Positions 1-9,163 of a DNA stretch of 37,500 nt are shown here, piece after piece. Source of the stretch: Zygnema cylindricum. Lineage: Eukaryota; Streptophyta; Zygnematophyceae; Zygnematales; Zygnemataceae. The stretch lies in NCBI GenBank assembly GCA_037447655.1, contig JBBHKE010002521.1, positions 1-37,500 of the forward strand. The letters run 5' to 3'. The notes beneath the pieces are model-generated. The model was not told the origin of the DNA and made no database searches. It worked only from the letters and a program-made list of their open reading frames with translations. Every line of letters starts with the position of its first letter. Positions within the stretch are counted from its first letter, which is position 1. A program made the translations under genes and the position numbers.

Positions 1-158
1 ACTATAAGAACTATTGTGATTCAGGGTGTTTTGTTAAAATACAGTGGGAAAAAATATGTAAGAAGTGGTGATATCTTTTTCATAGCATCAATACACACAC
101 ATTGAATCAAACAAAATTAACAAATCTTAACAATGATGTTATTTGTACTTAATGAGTG

Positions 159-192
159 GAGGTCGCCATGAGTGAGTACAAATTGACACTAG

Positions 193-234
<42 letters not shown>

Positions 235-272
235 TAGAGGTTGCCAGAGTGAGCGCAAATTGACATTAGACA
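159..272. repeat. (TA)n microsatellite between two diverged direct repeats
   Basis: A pure (TA)n run at about 196-232 is flanked by two similar ~36-bp segments (159-195 and 237-271). Both read gaggt(c/t)gcca...gagtgag followed by caaattgaca(c/t)tagac. It looks like a tandem duplication of about 78 bp with the microsatellite inside. The rest of 1-480 shows no coding sequence. If the gene at 1182-1450 continues leftward, this lies in or beyond its first intron. Confidence 0.7.
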
Positions 273-789
273 ATATATATGTATGTACATATATATAATA
301 GATATAAACTGAGTCAACATAGAATAATAACCAATATTAATTTTTTAATGCCACAGTCAAATATACACGATAGATTTAGATTATGCATAAAAACTGTTTA
401 AACTAGCAAATGACTTCGTTTCTCAAAACTTTTAAAATCATGGTGAAAATTTTCTCCTTATTCATCTAAACAAGAAAATCGTTTTTATTCTTTGTTGTTA
501 AAAGTGTTCACACAACATTTTGTTCCAAAAGCTATGCTATTCCAATTTAGTAGCAGTAAACGGTTTAAGGTTTACGATTTACAGTTTTTTTTTTACGATT
601 TTTTTTTGTACCATTACATATACCTATTATTCCCCGAAGGACCTTTCAATACCCATATCCATCAAAAACCCAATTGCCAATTTTTTTTTGCTAAAATCTC
701 AAAGTAATCCAATAAACCATGCCTTTGAAATTTAAAACCATAGTTTTAAATCCGAATTTATAATACAATACATTGGACTAGTCTATCCC

Positions 790-1140
790 TAGACGGAAAC
801 ATAAAAACCCTAAATACTATGCCAAGACAATGACAATTACTTTAGCCCTAAAATTTCCGGATCCATCCCCTCATCTTTATCCCCATATTCAACCCAAAAC
901 CTCAAAATCCAAACCTCAAAACCCCAAACCTCAAAACCCTAAACCAAATCCTTAACTAAAAACCATTTACATCAGTAGTTATAAACCCTAATACCCAATT
1001 AAACCCTAATATCCAATTGGACCCTAACTCATAATCCTAATCCAGAACTATAAATAGACAAAGGAGTGTACCCAAGCTATAAATCCAAAACCCTAATTCA
1101 GTACAATAATACTATAGAAAATCCTACAAACTTAAAGGGG
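790..1140. repeat. Degenerate CCCTAA(A)-rich tract, probably intronic
   Basis: The + strand repeatedly shows aaaccctaa, accctaatac and aaacctcaaaac, degenerate plant telomere-like CCCTAAA/CCCTAA motifs with irregular spacing. A poly-G run (1138-1159) separates it from the exon at 1182-1450. On the minus strand this is the start of intron 1 of the acyl-activating enzyme gene. No further exon of that gene could be found in 1-1177, so the remaining exons presumably lie left of the window. Confidence 0.5.
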
Positions 1141-1181
1141 GGAGGGGGGGGGGGGGGGGAAGGGGAGGGAAGAGAATTTAC

Positions 1182-1450
1182 ATAGAAGGAATCCATGCTG
1201 GAGGAGGTCCACGAACCCTTTCATCCCATCCCCTATAGGTCGTTTTAAAAAGAAACTCATGGAGGGAGAAAGGATGATAAGGTCGTAAAATTTTCTGGCT
1301 TAATTGCTGCCACGTGGCAGGAGGAGAGTCACTGAAGCGGCTGAAAATGTCGTTTATGGCGATGGAGAGGGAAGAGGCTTCGGAGAGGGAGAGACCGAAG
1401 CTGGAGATGAATTCTGGTGTGAAAGGAGGAGCCTCGGAAGGGGAAGCCAT
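1182..1450 (-). CDS. Acyl-activating enzyme 17/18-like, exon 1 (partial)
   Basis: This encodes the first ~89 residues of a protein resembling the N-terminus of plant AAE17/AAE18 acyl-activating enzymes. They belong to the acetyl-CoA synthetase-like AMP-binding superfamily; Arabidopsis AAE18 is peroxisomal and linked to activation of 2,4-DB-type acids for beta-oxidation. What is seen: ATG at 1448-1450 in a good context, then a TWQQLS...LRPYHPFSLHEFL stretch and the family-like ending YRGWDERVRGPPPAWIPS. That last block is the conserved Trp-Asp / Gly-Pro-Pro-Pro-x-Trp-x-Pro-Ser run that precedes the ACS N-terminal domain. Reading continues to TCTAT followed by GTAAAT at 1181-1176, a good splice donor with the exon ending in phase 2. 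The AMP-binding core is not in the window. The family is recognised from memory of the conserved N-terminal block; the enzyme's substrate cannot be inferred. Confidence 0.72.
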
Positions 1451-1544
1451 GGCGGTGGTGAAAAACAGAAAAAGGAAAAGGTCAAATTAGCGTTAAACCT
1501 GCAGGAAAATTAGGTTTAAGATTAAGGTGATCGTGAGAAGCTAG

Positions 1545-1742
1545 GGTTAAGGTTAGGATTAGAGTTAGGGTTAGGGTTAGGGTTAGAGTTAGGCTCAGGG
1601 TTAGGATTAGGGTTAGAGTTAGGGTCAGGGTTAGGATTAGAGTTAGGGTTAGGGTTAGGGTTAGGGTTAGGGTTAGGGTCAGGGTTAGGGTTAGGGATAG
1701 GGATAGGGTTAGGGTCAGGGTTAGGGTTAGGGTTAGGGTTAC
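1545..1742 (+). repeat. Interstitial TTAGGG-type array (degenerate)
   Basis: About 200 bp of hexamer TTAGGG with substitutions (TTAGAG, GTCAGG, TTAGGA, ATAGGG). The runs of perfect TTAGGG are hexamers, not the TTTAGGG heptamer usual in plants. It lies ~95 bp upstream of the acyl-activating enzyme start codon, so it is in that gene's promoter or 5' UTR region. Its orientation is opposite to the CCCTAA-rich tract on the other side of the exon. It produces a spurious Leu/Thr-rich frame on the minus strand. Confidence 0.85.
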
Positions 1743-1825
1743 AGAGACATCCAAAAATTTAGGGTTTGGAATTTCCCTGTAGAGCTCACGGTTACTCTTC
1801 ACGGTTACTGCAGTACAGTACAGTA

Positions 1826-2025
1826 CACCGTGAATCGCTATTAGTGTTAATGATTTTTTCGCCGCTTGAAAACATCTTTTCTCCGTACACACTTGTCGGA
1901 TTGTGGATCTGACGGTTGCGATTGAAAGCCAAGATTCTCACCTTCCTATTGGCCGTCTCCATGTGAAAATTGTACAAGTGTGTACAGAGAAAAGATGTTT
2001 GAAATTACGAAAGAATTGTTAACAC
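1826..2025. mobile_element. Tc1/mariner-type MITE, right end missing
   Basis: Starts TA-CACCGTGAATCGCTATTAGTG and matches internally the intact copy at 29891-30094 (cgccgcttgaaaacatc, cacttgtc, aaaagatgtt). It stops at ...TTAACAC exactly at a TA, where another element of the same superfamily (2028) begins. The missing piece would be its own right TIR. Confidence 0.75.
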
Positions 2026-2027
2026 TA

Positions 2028-2205
2028 CACCGTGAATCGTTATTCGCGTAAAGGTTTCTTTAGCGTGTAGGAACAATTACCGTCATTTACGCTAATTGAG
2101 AATTTGGAAATTTTCAACGAAATCGTTTATTCTAATTAGGAATTAGGGTCTTTTTTAAATAGTGTGGATAATTCTATTTGAGAATTAAAAAAAAAAGGTA
2201 CCTTA
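2028..2205. mobile_element. Tc1/mariner-type MITE, right end missing
   Basis: Left TIR CACCGTGAATCGTTATTCGCG. The interior matches the intact copies at 24727-24947 and 32788-33003: gctaattgagaatttgg, ctaattaggaattaggg and aaatagtgtggataattctatttgagaat. The right TIR is absent before the next element begins at 2210. Confidence 0.75.
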
Positions 2206-2209
2206 AATA

Positions 2210-2559
2210 CACCGCGAATCGTACTAGATAAATTACTCTAATTCGGTCGTTCGAAATTTCGACTTTATCATCAAATAAATAAATGATTCTAATTTTTCAT
2301 TATTCCATTTAGGTAAAAGAGTTTAATTGGCGTTTTAAATTGTAATATATGTTCGTTTTAAATGAATTATTGGTACGGATGACATCCGTCCGTGCAAAAC
2401 TGTACTTTTGTAAAATAAAAAGTAGAAATATTAATTCATAGAGTCAGCATAAATTAGTTCCTTCGAAACAGTTCTATCATTACAATTAGAGTAAATTAAT
2501 TTAATTATTTTTTTCTTTTTACTCTAATTCTTTAATTACTCTAATTACGATGCGCGGTG
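2210..2559. mobile_element. Tc1/mariner-type MITE (~350 bp)
   Basis: Left end TA-CACCGCGAATCGTA and right end TACGATGCGCGGTG-TA form an imperfect TIR with flanking TA. The AT-rich interior has no ORF. A truncated relative (ccgcgaatcgtaattagag) precedes the hAT-like element at 33053. Confidence 0.65.
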
Positions 2560-2596
2560 TATACATTACGCCAATACCGACTAATGGTGTACAGTA

Positions 2597-3093
2597 CACC
2601 ACGCATCGTTATTAGTGTCAACGACAATGGTGGGTTCTTAAAATTTTGATTTTCTTCCTCAACAGGATACATGATTTTAATTTTTCCCTACTCACCGTAC
2701 AAACAGCTTAAAGGACGAACAATAATAATAGTGGTGTACGGTCGATCCATCCGTACATAAATGTATCTTTTCAAGTGAAAATTTTACAAAATGAGTTAAA
2801 TCAGGCTCACAGATCAGGCATCGGATTGTTCTTACACGTAAATTAGTCTTACATGTACAGATATCTAAATTTCACGACGGCGTACGATTTTTTATATTTT
2901 GTACGGATACATATATTAATGTATATAATCGTACAACGAATATTCCATTTTTGCTGTTCCCAAATTAGAATAAACGCCGAAATTATAATACACCTTTTTA
3001 AAAAAAAAAAAAAAAAAAATCTTAATTAGCGTCAATAACGGTATATTTACTTCCACGCTATTTAAACTTTGACACTAATAACGATGCGCGGTG
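2597..3093. mobile_element. Tc1/mariner-type MITE (~497 bp)
   Basis: The TIRs CACCACGCATCGTTATTAGT and ACTAATAACGATGCGCGGTG are nearly exact complements and are flanked by TA on both sides. The right TA is shared with the first bases of the hAT-like element at 3094. Non-coding. Confidence 0.75.
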
Positions 3094-4598
3094 TAGTGTT
3101 GGGTATCGCGTAATTTCATATCGCGATAGTTTCAATATTCGATATATCGAATATCGATTGAGCAAACTTCTCGATATATCGTACCGAGACCAACAAAAAT
3201 TATCGCGATATATATCGTGATGCATAGTATTTTTTAAATTTAATATTTTATATAATATGTTATTTTAGCGATGAAGACAAATTGTTTAATACGCCACGTA
3301 CGACGTGATTTTCGTTCCGTGACTTAAAGGTAGACGCCGCAAAATGTAACCGACAAAAGTAATAATTCCAATCCATATTATTAAATATTTAGTACGTAGA
3401 GATTTCACATACGAAAAGGTCACACTGATTAAGTCAGTATAATCTGAAAAATAAAATTTGCAGACTGTTCTTTTCATGCTTTCAGGCAAGAATACCTACC
3501 AATCTCCAGGCATTTTTGCAGGCATCTACCAATCTGCAGATTATTAACCATTACAGCTTATCCATTTCCAGCGACTAATATTATAGAAAGGTTACACTTT
3601 TAGTTTTCTCCATGGATTCCCAAGGGATGGGGGGTAACATGGGAGGTGAAGAGGATAATGGCACTGAAATGCTTTACTACCAGCTGCAGCAGCATTAGGC
3701 GTGTTCTCCATTAGGCGGTCCCAGTAAACATACGGATACGTCTATTTCTAATGTTTACTGGCACGACCTTCCATTATGCCGTTCCAGTAGACATCGTTTC
3801 TCAATTATGATTGGCGCCACGTAGGCTAATTTTCATATTCTTAAAATCTAGAAATATTCTTCAAGCTGAAAATTTGTACATAATATCTATACGGGCGGAG
3901 GTAGTTAATGATTTGTATGAACATTTTGCGACCATATTTTAATTTTGAAATTGAAAATCAAAATTGCGAAACGTAATGTCAAAAAGGCGCCGCAAACTTT
4001 TAAGGTCAGCGGATATCAGAAGGAGCGTGCGAAGATATTTCGGTTAAGCTTCATAAATCGTGGCGGAAGGCACATGGCATGTACGACGTGTTCGATTCTC
4101 ATTGCCTGTTCATGGTGGATTTTTTTTTTACTTTTCACATGTTCTAATGGTACGCGACCAGTCAGAAGAAACTCTCCTCGCCGAGGAGAGTCTCTTCACA
4201 CTGGACGATGTGCGCGATTGCTTCGCGAATCTAAAAAAGTGAAACATCCAACGGTCGATACTTACGCTTATAATATTGGAGCCATCTAGTAGACATGTTT
4301 CGTCATGTTTCATCTGACAACAACAAAAAATGGTACGAATCTGTACGAAATCATACGGCATCCAGTAAACAACCCCACTTTTCCTATAATGGAAGTCCAC
4401 CTTTAGTACTAGCAGCAGTAGCAAACATGGCTATAATTTTTTGTTTTAAAAAGCCTCGATATATTGACAATACGATATATTGGCGATATATCGGCAATAT
4501 ATAGCTTTTCGATATATCGAAGCGATATATCAATTATCGAGTACCTATAATTCGACATATATCGAATATCAACAAATGGTCCTTGATACCCAACACTA
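3094..4598. mobile_element. hAT-like non-autonomous element, family TAGTGTTGGG, long copy
   Basis: Ends TAGTGTTGGGTATCG and CGATACCCAACACTA are perfect complements. About 150 bp inside each end is packed with CGATATATCG and TCGCGATA palindromes, reminiscent of the repeated subterminal transposase-binding motifs of hAT elements. The ends and subterminal sequence are shared with the 853-bp copy at 13936-14788 (for example cgccacgtacgacgtgatt), while the middles differ. No transposase domain was found. The flanks (gcgcggtg and gttaacac) do not form a target-site duplication, so the copy may be recombined. Confidence 0.75.
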
Positions 4599-4856
4599 GT
4601 TAACACTACAGTAATAGCGAGTGTATTGAACACAGTGAATCTCTATCAGAGGTCGCAAAAGTCAAAATTTTACATAACCGAAACCGACCGTTTTATTTTT
4701 CAAAATTTGAGTAACCGACGCCCGACGGGGTTATGTCACGCTCCAAAATTGTTAACCGTTAACCGACTGGCGTTTACGAGAATAAAAGTTAACCGAAACT
4801 CGATTTCTTGCGACTAACCGTGCCCGCCCATAACCGAAAAAGTACAAAATTAACTA

Positions 4857-5055
4857 CACGGTGAATCGTTATTAGCCTTATGTACACTATATCGGCACCC
4901 CAAAATTTTGACATTGATACCTTAAATATAATAAATTACACTATTTCAGGACGTGGACCATAATCTGCCACAACTCCTGGCACTAAATTAGAATGAATGA
5001 CGCTAATTTTTTCTTTACACTAATAATTTCTATACGCTAATAACGATTCAAGGTG
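4857..5055. mobile_element. Tc1/mariner-type MITE, 199-bp family, copy 1
   Basis: Flanked by TA. Ends CACGGTGAATCGTTATTAGC and GCTAATAACGATTCAAGGTG. It is the same length and nearly the same sequence as the copy at 33349-33547 (interior tatatcggcaccccaaaatt and ggacgtggaccataatctgc). Inserted inside the Mutator-like element. Confidence 0.85.
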
Positions 5056-5076
5056 TAATGTACGGCGTATAAATAA

Positions 5077-5805
5077 GGGTGAAGTTCCATCCAGCGAAAA
5101 GTGGCGTTTCTAACAGAAATCTGCGACTCTCCGTACCAGATTGTATCGCCTATTTTGTTTTTATACCAAAACCAACATTACAGAGAATCTTGCCGATACT
5201 CTCCGGAGGTCTTGGAGGTAATACTGGCCGTCGGATGTTCATCTGCGATGAGTTCGCTTCAATTTTCTCTGTTAGACTCAACCCACCTCGACGAGGTGGA
5301 TTGGCATACACAGAAAAAAAAAATTTGTGACACGGTGGACAATTAAGCTACGTGTCATGATGGAAAACCAACGAAAAATCTTAAGATTTCCACATGACAC
5401 GCGGTTTCCAAAATATAAACGAAAATAAAAACGAAATTTCGTAACATTCCCTCGTCACGCTATTTTCGGTAACTTTTGTTCGTCACACTATTTCTGTCGA
5501 AGCACTTTCGTTATGTTCGAAAACTGAAACCCTAAAAAATGAGCTGGCGTCGTCTACAAAATGTATAAAAGTTTTGTCGTATGGTCACGTCGTACGCAGG
5601 TACATGGTACGTAAGTCAAGATTTAAAGTTAAGTTTGTCGGTGCTTAAAATTTGAAAGATATTCAAAATCGGATCGTAGCTTGCGTGGCGCCAATCAATT
5701 TAGAACACGTGGCTTACAGACTCTACGTGATGGAACTTCGACTCAATCTACCCGGTATGTAGAGTTGGCCGTACAATTACAGAAACGTATGATGGAACTT
5801 CACCC
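5077..5805. mobile_element. PIF/Harbinger-like non-autonomous element 1
   Basis: Perfect TIR GGGTGAAGTTCCATC at both ends, flanked by TAA at 5074-5076 and 5806-5808. A 3-bp TWA target duplication and a GGG/GGC start are PIF/Harbinger traits. The 729-bp interior has no transposase or Myb-like frame. It contains the palindrome ccacctcgacgaggtgg near 5286. Confidence 0.8.
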
Positions 5806-5823
5806 TAAGCCAATAATTACGAT

Positions 5824-6010
5824 TTCGCGTTCCCTTAGATTTGCGAAATGAATAGTGTTTACTAGCGTGTCAGATTTGCGACGCTTTGTCGCGTTCCCTA
5901 AGATTTGCGAAATGAATAGTGTACTATCGTGTCAGATTTGCGACGCTTTGTCACGTTCTCTAAGAATTGTGAAATGATTAGTGTTACTACCGTGTCAGAT
6001 TTGCGACGCT
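5824..6010. repeat. Three tandem ~62-bp units
   Basis: Units begin near 5824, 5887 and 5949. Each contains cgttccct(t/a)agatttgcg, aaatgaatagtgt and gtgtcagatttgcgacgct. The third is most diverged. They lie in the right part of the Mutator-like element. Confidence 0.8.
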
Positions 6011-6371
6011 AATCATGATGTCACGTACTTCCACGATACCAAAGAGTACAAATTACAATAATGTTGGATTGTATGGACAGTACAAAATTCTCATTTTTTT
6101 TGTTTTTTGGTTGATTGCCCGTAGCCGACCGATTTTTTTTTCTTGTGAGTCAACCGACCGCAACCGCCCGGCCCTCAAAATTTGGCAACCGAATCCGTTC
6201 CGGATCCGGCGCGGGCGGTCGGTTAACGGTCGGTCACGGTTTCGGTTGACCGTTTGCGACCTCTTATCTCTATTAGTGTTAATAACACTATATCGGCGCC
6301 CGTAAGTTACGGGCCGTGAACCTAATATTGAGTTGTATTGTAGTCCTATATTTTCTTTTGTGCAACACTAA

Positions 6372-7149
6372 GGGTGCGTCTCTGTGTGCTTAAGTAAGGG
6401 TTTTTTTCTGTCGTTTTCCTGTAAAACTTAGAGCCGTACCGCGTAGGTTTCAACCGTACAATAAAATAGAAAAAAAGAGAAGTACATTTTGCGTCATCAT
6501 CGAATTTAAAATGTACTACAAGTTGTCGTCTTGTGTTTTTCGACCCACTTCGACGACAAAAAACGTCATCTTCAACCTTATCTTTAAAATACAGGGCCGA
6601 TGTGTCGTAAATTTAGGGATTTTCTGTAAACAAATAGGAACACGTATTCGCACGTGTAATGTTTTGTTCAAAAACTTCAAACGAATTCAAGCGACGTGGA
6701 AGTGTACACGATTCGCTATGTTTTGTCCGTTTTTGTCTAATACGACAAAGAAAAGCACAGTTTGTTTTGTTTTGTCCGTTTCCATCCGGTACGGATTTTT
6801 TTTTTGCAGGGGTCTCAAGGTTCCTATGCCATTTCACGTCGAGCCGACAATAGACGCAAAGGCAAAACGCATCTTCTTCAACCGTGAAACGGCACAGGCT
6901 GGAGGGCGGTAGGTATACAATGTCACGAAAAGTCGCGCGACGTCACAAGCAGCTACGAAAAATAACGTGCGTCATCATAGATTGTAGACGTTGACAGCCG
7001 TCACGGGCTTTGCCGACGTATACAATCGTCACGCCCTTAAGTGACAATTTCGTTTGGTACACATAGGGACACCCGAAATCCGGGTCCGCCGGATCTGCGC
7101 TAAAAAACAAAAAAAAATCTCTACGTTTGAAGTACATAGAGACGCACCC
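6372..7149. mobile_element. PIF/Harbinger-like non-autonomous element 2
   Basis: Left end GGGTGCGTCTCTGTGTGCTT and right end complement GGGTGCGTCTCTATGTACTT, flanked by TAA at 6369-6371 and 7150-7152. The 778-bp interior holds short frames but no recognisable domain. Same superfamily as the elements at 5077 and 20272, with a different TIR. Confidence 0.75.
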
Positions 7150-7167
7150 TAAGTCAGAAGGTACTAA

Positions 7168-7268
7168 ATTACTGTACTGCACTGTACTCTACTGTACTGT
7201 ATTTTATTGTACTGTTCTGACCTGTACTGTACTGTACTTTACTGTACTTTAATGTACTGTACTGTAAA
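7168..7268. repeat. (CTGTA)n pentamer microsatellite
   Basis: An imperfect actgtactgtactgta tract. The complementary motif (GTACA)n recurs at 1809-1828 and 32607-32645, in both cases beside Tc1/mariner-type MITEs. Confidence 0.85.
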
Positions 7269-7427
7269 GCAATAATCCGTTGAACAAAGGGAATCGCGGG
7301 ACGAAACATTTTTCTGCCCGTTGATTTCTTAAACTTTTTAAAGTTCGAAGCATAGTTCAAAAGTAGGTGAAAGTAGGCCCATACAATATGCCTATTGTAT
7401 GCAAAACATACAATATGACCTTAAGAC

Positions 7428-8393
7428 CATAGTTGTTCACGGCGATTAGTGCGAACGTACCGTACGCGACGAATTATACGTAACAAACGCATTGAACCTT
7501 TTGATCAAATCGTAAAAAATCGTTAATGAATTTCCTTCCGTACTATTCCGTACATAAAAAAACAAAAAACTATTACATATAACGCAGTGTGCAAGTCTTT
7601 TCAGTTAAATGAGCGGTAAAACAATAAACCCTTTATATTTTTATCACACACATCACCTCTATCGAAACTTCTTCACCAACCGGTAGTCCAAGTGTCCGCC
7701 TTAGGTTGCGATGAACTTGTGACGTACCCAGGTTCGAATGTCACTAAGGTAAAATTTTGTGAAATTTCGTCTGTCCGAGCCTATCTGACAGACAGACATG
7801 GCCGCCTTCTGTCTGCCTTCTTTCTCTATCTCGCAGACAGCGCATTACTCCAAAAAAAAAAATACAGACCAAGGACTAATGACATTTACCCACTCCTCTC
7901 CTCGATTTCTAGGCATGATTGCTTTTGTCGAAGTCCGGAGGCGAGGATAGTCAAAAGCTTGGGAGGGAGGAGGGTAGGATATGGGGGAGCGGCTTCCTCG
8001 CGGTTTCGTTTTCAATGTTCCATGGCGTCTTCTTTCAAAAAAAATTGAAGACGACGCCTGTACAAATTTCAAATTGAACGCGCGAAATTATGGTGACGTT
8101 CAACGTCTCTTTTCGAAAATGTCCGTACATTTTCGATTCTAAAACGTACAACTTCCGTGGTATTTCTGTTCAGTTCACTGAACAGAAAGTACCAATAACT
8201 ACGACGCGTATTTCCCGTTTTATTCCGTACATATCCGTAAAATAATTTTCAGTTACAGTAATTTGTTTACATGTTTCCGTAAATACTCCAGTTTCAGTTT
8301 ACAGTAGACGTTTTTTAACGATTTTTTCAAAAGTCACGAATTATACGTTTCAATCGTAAAAAAGGAAAAAATCGTGCGATTTGAACAACTATG
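7428..8393. mobile_element. hAT-like element, CATAGTTGTTCA ends (966 bp), nested
   Basis: Ends CATAGTTGTTCA and TGAACAACTATG. The exact 8-bp duplication CTTAAGAC occurs at 7420-7427 and 8394-8401. The uninterrupted site is visible in the sister copy near 33122 (accttaagacccatattg). The interior contains a tRNA-like SINE head at 7690-7741 and a hairpin at 8164-8189 (tttctgttcag / ctgaacagaaa). No transposase was seen. Confidence 0.88.
7690..7741 (+). mobile_element. Possible tRNA-derived SINE head
   Basis: GGTTCGAAT at 7731-7739 matches the RNA polymerase III B box. About 40 bp upstream, aagtgtccgccttaggttg resembles a degenerate A box. The spacing and the text between them (atgaacttgtgacgtaccca) resemble heads of plant SINEs more than a real tRNA, since no acceptor stem can be formed. 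No clear tail was identified. Confidence 0.35.
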
Positions 8394-9132
8394 CTTAAGA
8401 CCCAAATTGCATTTGGACCTATTCGGAACAATTAAAACATTCGGACCAAAAAAAATTATTTACACCGTCGGATTATGACGATCGGACGGTCGATGATCAA
8501 AGTAGCGATCTAAGAAGATCTCATGAAAAGCCCATAACACAACTTACGATAAAGGTGCCGACCAAAGGCCTACCATAAAAACGCCTACTTTTGAACTATG
8601 GTTCGAAGTTTTTAACAAATGAACTCGTTTGAACGTAAAAAACAATCGTTTGATCCTCGTTTTTCATTTCGTATTTCTCCTCTTTATTCGTTTCCTGGCT
8701 ACCCCTGTCATCGTTTCCTCTCAATGTTTTCTCCCTCCCTGGACGCCATTTCTATTTCACTCTTCGCGGTCTTTTTCAGGAACAATTTTGTGAGGTAAGT
8801 AACTCATACTTGTGTACTTTTGTAAGTGTTTAAATGTAAGTGTTTTAGGTTTTGAAGGAAAGAAAATGATGGTTTATCTTTCCATTTTTGAAAGTAAAAT
8901 CTGCAGGAAAAAGATGTACCGCTATCCAGCTGCATTGTTTTTTTAATGACTTGTTGCATTGTGATAGTAGTAGTAGGATTCTACTAGTTGATAAAATTGT
9001 AACGGGTCAATGACTATTTGCCATTTTCCTCCCAAAATTGTTGGCCTCCAAATCCAAACTCATCAATAAGTGTGTTGTTGTTGTGAGAGTGAAATAGAAT
9101 ACATATGAATTTGCTCCTCTCCACGGGTAAAA

Positions 9133-9151
9133 ACTCCTATTGAATAGGAGT
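9133..9151. other. 19-bp palindrome at the edge of the 33-bp array
   Basis: actcctatt-g-aataggagt is an interrupted perfect palindrome 12 bp before the first 33-bp unit. The mirror position in the right arm of FB1 (about 17850) has a decayed version (actcctactcaatatgagt). Confidence 0.7.
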
Positions 9152-9163
9152 ATTGTTGTGTTA

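Larger units (their letters stand above)
4649..6263. mobile_element. Mutator-like non-autonomous element carrying two younger insertions
   Basis: Terminal GAGGTCGC and GCGACCTC are followed inward by complementary aaccg-rich subterminal sequence (ataaccgaaaccgaccg on the left, cggtcggtcacggtttcgg on the right). The flanks atctctatca (4639-4648) and atctctatta (6266-6275) look like a ~10-bp target duplication with one mismatch and two extra bases, as expected for Mutator-like elements. It sits inside the TIR of a Tc1/mariner-type MITE: outside it, acagtgaat and ctattagtgttaa are the two halves of that TIR. Within it are the MITE at 4857 and the Harbinger-like element at 5077. Confidence 0.6.
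7351..8600. mobile_element. hAT-like element, CATAGTTCAAAAGTAG family, with nested insertion
   Basis: Perfect TIR CATAGTTCAAAAGTAG at both ends with an exact 8-bp duplication GTTCGAAG at 7343-7350 and 8601-8608, which fits hAT. Removing the nested element at 7428-8393 leaves about 280 bp, very similar to the copies at 22325-22590 and 33053-33562. The family core contains an inverted motif around tacaatatg and aagcccataacacaactta. It is inserted in the left arm of FB1; the right arm has uninterrupted sequence at the corresponding place (about 18433). Confidence 0.88.

Noticed and set aside
1482-1892. Leu/Thr-rich 136-residue frame on the minus strand
   Set aside because: Translation of the TTAGGG array and of part of a MITE.
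3612-3698. 28-codon ORF MDSQGMGGNMGGEEDN...
   Set aside because: Short, inside a hAT-like element, no domain and no second exon visible. It could be a captured exon, but the evidence is too thin.
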